This document shows, piece after piece, positions 5,971 to 6,395 of a DNA stretch of 6,395 bases (position 1 is the first letter of the stretch; each line of letters starts with the position of its first letter). A model generated the notes under the pieces. The model had not been told where the DNA came from and did not search any database. It saw only the letters and a program-made list of their open reading frames with translations. Source of the DNA: Thermoleophilia bacterium (GTDB lineage: Bacteria; Actinomycetota; Thermoleophilia; Gaiellales; Gaiellaceae); contig JAICZB010000151.1 of assembly GCA_025933895.1 (NCBI GenBank), positions 1-6,395 on the forward strand, in the 5' to 3' direction. The translations under genes were made by a program, and so were the position numbers.

Positions 5971-6395
5971 ATGCACGAGCTCGCCCTCGAGCAGCGGCGC
6001 GAGCTCGGCGTGCGCGCTCAGTGGCACGTCGGCGACGTCACGTGGGGGCTCCGGCAGCACGAGGGGCGCGAGGACGAGTGGAAGATCCGGATCTGGAAGG
6101 ACGGCGGCCGCACCGTCGCCTGGTCGTGGCTGAACGGGGATCGCGCGCTGCTCGAGTTCGACGTCCGTCGCGACCGGCTCGACCTGCTCGACGAGATCCT
6201 CGCCGAGCCCGACGCACGCACCACTGTCGCCTTCGAGGACGACGAAGAGGTGCGAACCGCGCTCCTGCGGAACGGCTTCGCCGAGGACGGCGAGGCCGAG
6301 CTCACGCGCCAGGGTTCGCTGATGCACTTCCTCGCGCGCGATCTGCCGGAGCCTCCCGAGCCGCCGCCGCTATCCGGGGGCTTCCGCTACCGGAC
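5971..6395 (+). CDS. Two-domain GNAT-type acetyltransferase, N-terminal part (runs off right edge)
   Basis: An open frame of 141 complete codons to the window edge, with no stop. WHVGDVTWGLRQHEGRED (18-35), then IRIWKDGGRTVAWSWL (39-54), LDLLDEILAEP (70-80), a FEDDEEVRTALLRNGF stretch (88-103) and PPPLSGGFRYR (131-141) follow the layout of actinobacterial GNAT proteins. In these, a degenerate N-terminal GNAT half precedes a catalytic one, as in mycothiol-synthase-like enzymes. The final GGFRYR would open the second half, so the acetyl-CoA motif should lie beyond the window. The start is ATG 5971, with only a weak GAG upstream; GTG 6010 is an alternative. The gene diverges from the MaoC operon. 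Family call is moderate; acceptor unknown. Confidence 0.72.
   Translation, partial: MHELALEQRRELGVRAQWHVGDVTWGLRQHEGREDEWKIRIWKDGGRTVAWSWLNGDRALLEFDVRRDRLDLLDEILAEPDARTTVAFEDDEEVRTALLRNGFAEDGEAELTRQGSLMHFLARDLPEPPEPPPLSGGFRYR

Noticed and set aside
6021..6045. CACGTC/GACGTC/CACGTG inverted motifs inside the right-edge gene as an operator for the divergent operon.
   Set aside because: They are short and imperfect, fully explained by the HVGDVTW codons in GC-rich coding sequence, and there is no second copy.

Overview
The window is high-GC DNA with strong G/C preference at third codon positions, dense coding, several GTG starts and acyl-CoA enzymes. This fits a chromosomal segment of a high-GC actinobacterium. 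A deep lineage such as Thermoleophilia (Gaiellales/Solirubrobacterales) is my guess from overall style; no marker gene in the window proves it. I see no rRNA, tRNA or CRISPR array.

Layout. (1) Bases 1-39 on the minus strand hold the first 13 codons of a gene running off the left edge, with a good Shine-Dalgarno; it may be a transposase, but this is uncertain. (2) Bases 40-285 are non-coding and carry two near-identical 21-base palindromes centred 80 bp apart. They look like operators of a TetR-type repressor. (3) Plus strand: an HMG-CoA lyase-type enzyme (286-1146), then a polytopic membrane protein with an unusual HH-HH-HH motif (start about 1134, end 2036). (4) Minus strand, 5963 down to 1979: a very tight five-gene operon in the transcribed order MaoC-like hydratase, serine beta-lactamase-like hydrolase, two tandem GNAT acetyltransferases, and a class III (CaiB/BaiF) CoA-transferase. 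Its junctions are +1, +5, -4 and -4 bp. (5) Plus strand from 5971: a two-domain GNAT-type acetyltransferase cut by the right edge, starting only 7 bp from the divergent MaoC start.

How the genes may work together. Lyase, MaoC-type hydratase and CoA-transferase together suggest catabolism of a branched acyl-CoA or dicarboxyl-CoA. The MaoC protein belongs to the subfamily I associate with the mycobacterial leucine-degradation region. Hydration of an enoyl-CoA followed by retro-Claisen cleavage to acetyl-CoA plus a keto acid would be a coherent route, with the CaiB protein moving CoA between acids. The lyase and the operon are convergent and overlap by 58 bp, so they are not one transcript. The serine hydrolase and the two GNATs have no obvious place in that route. 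Most of the window is ordinary conserved metabolism; the points worth a second look are the paired operators, the His-rich membrane protein, and the extreme packing at the convergent and divergent gene junctions.
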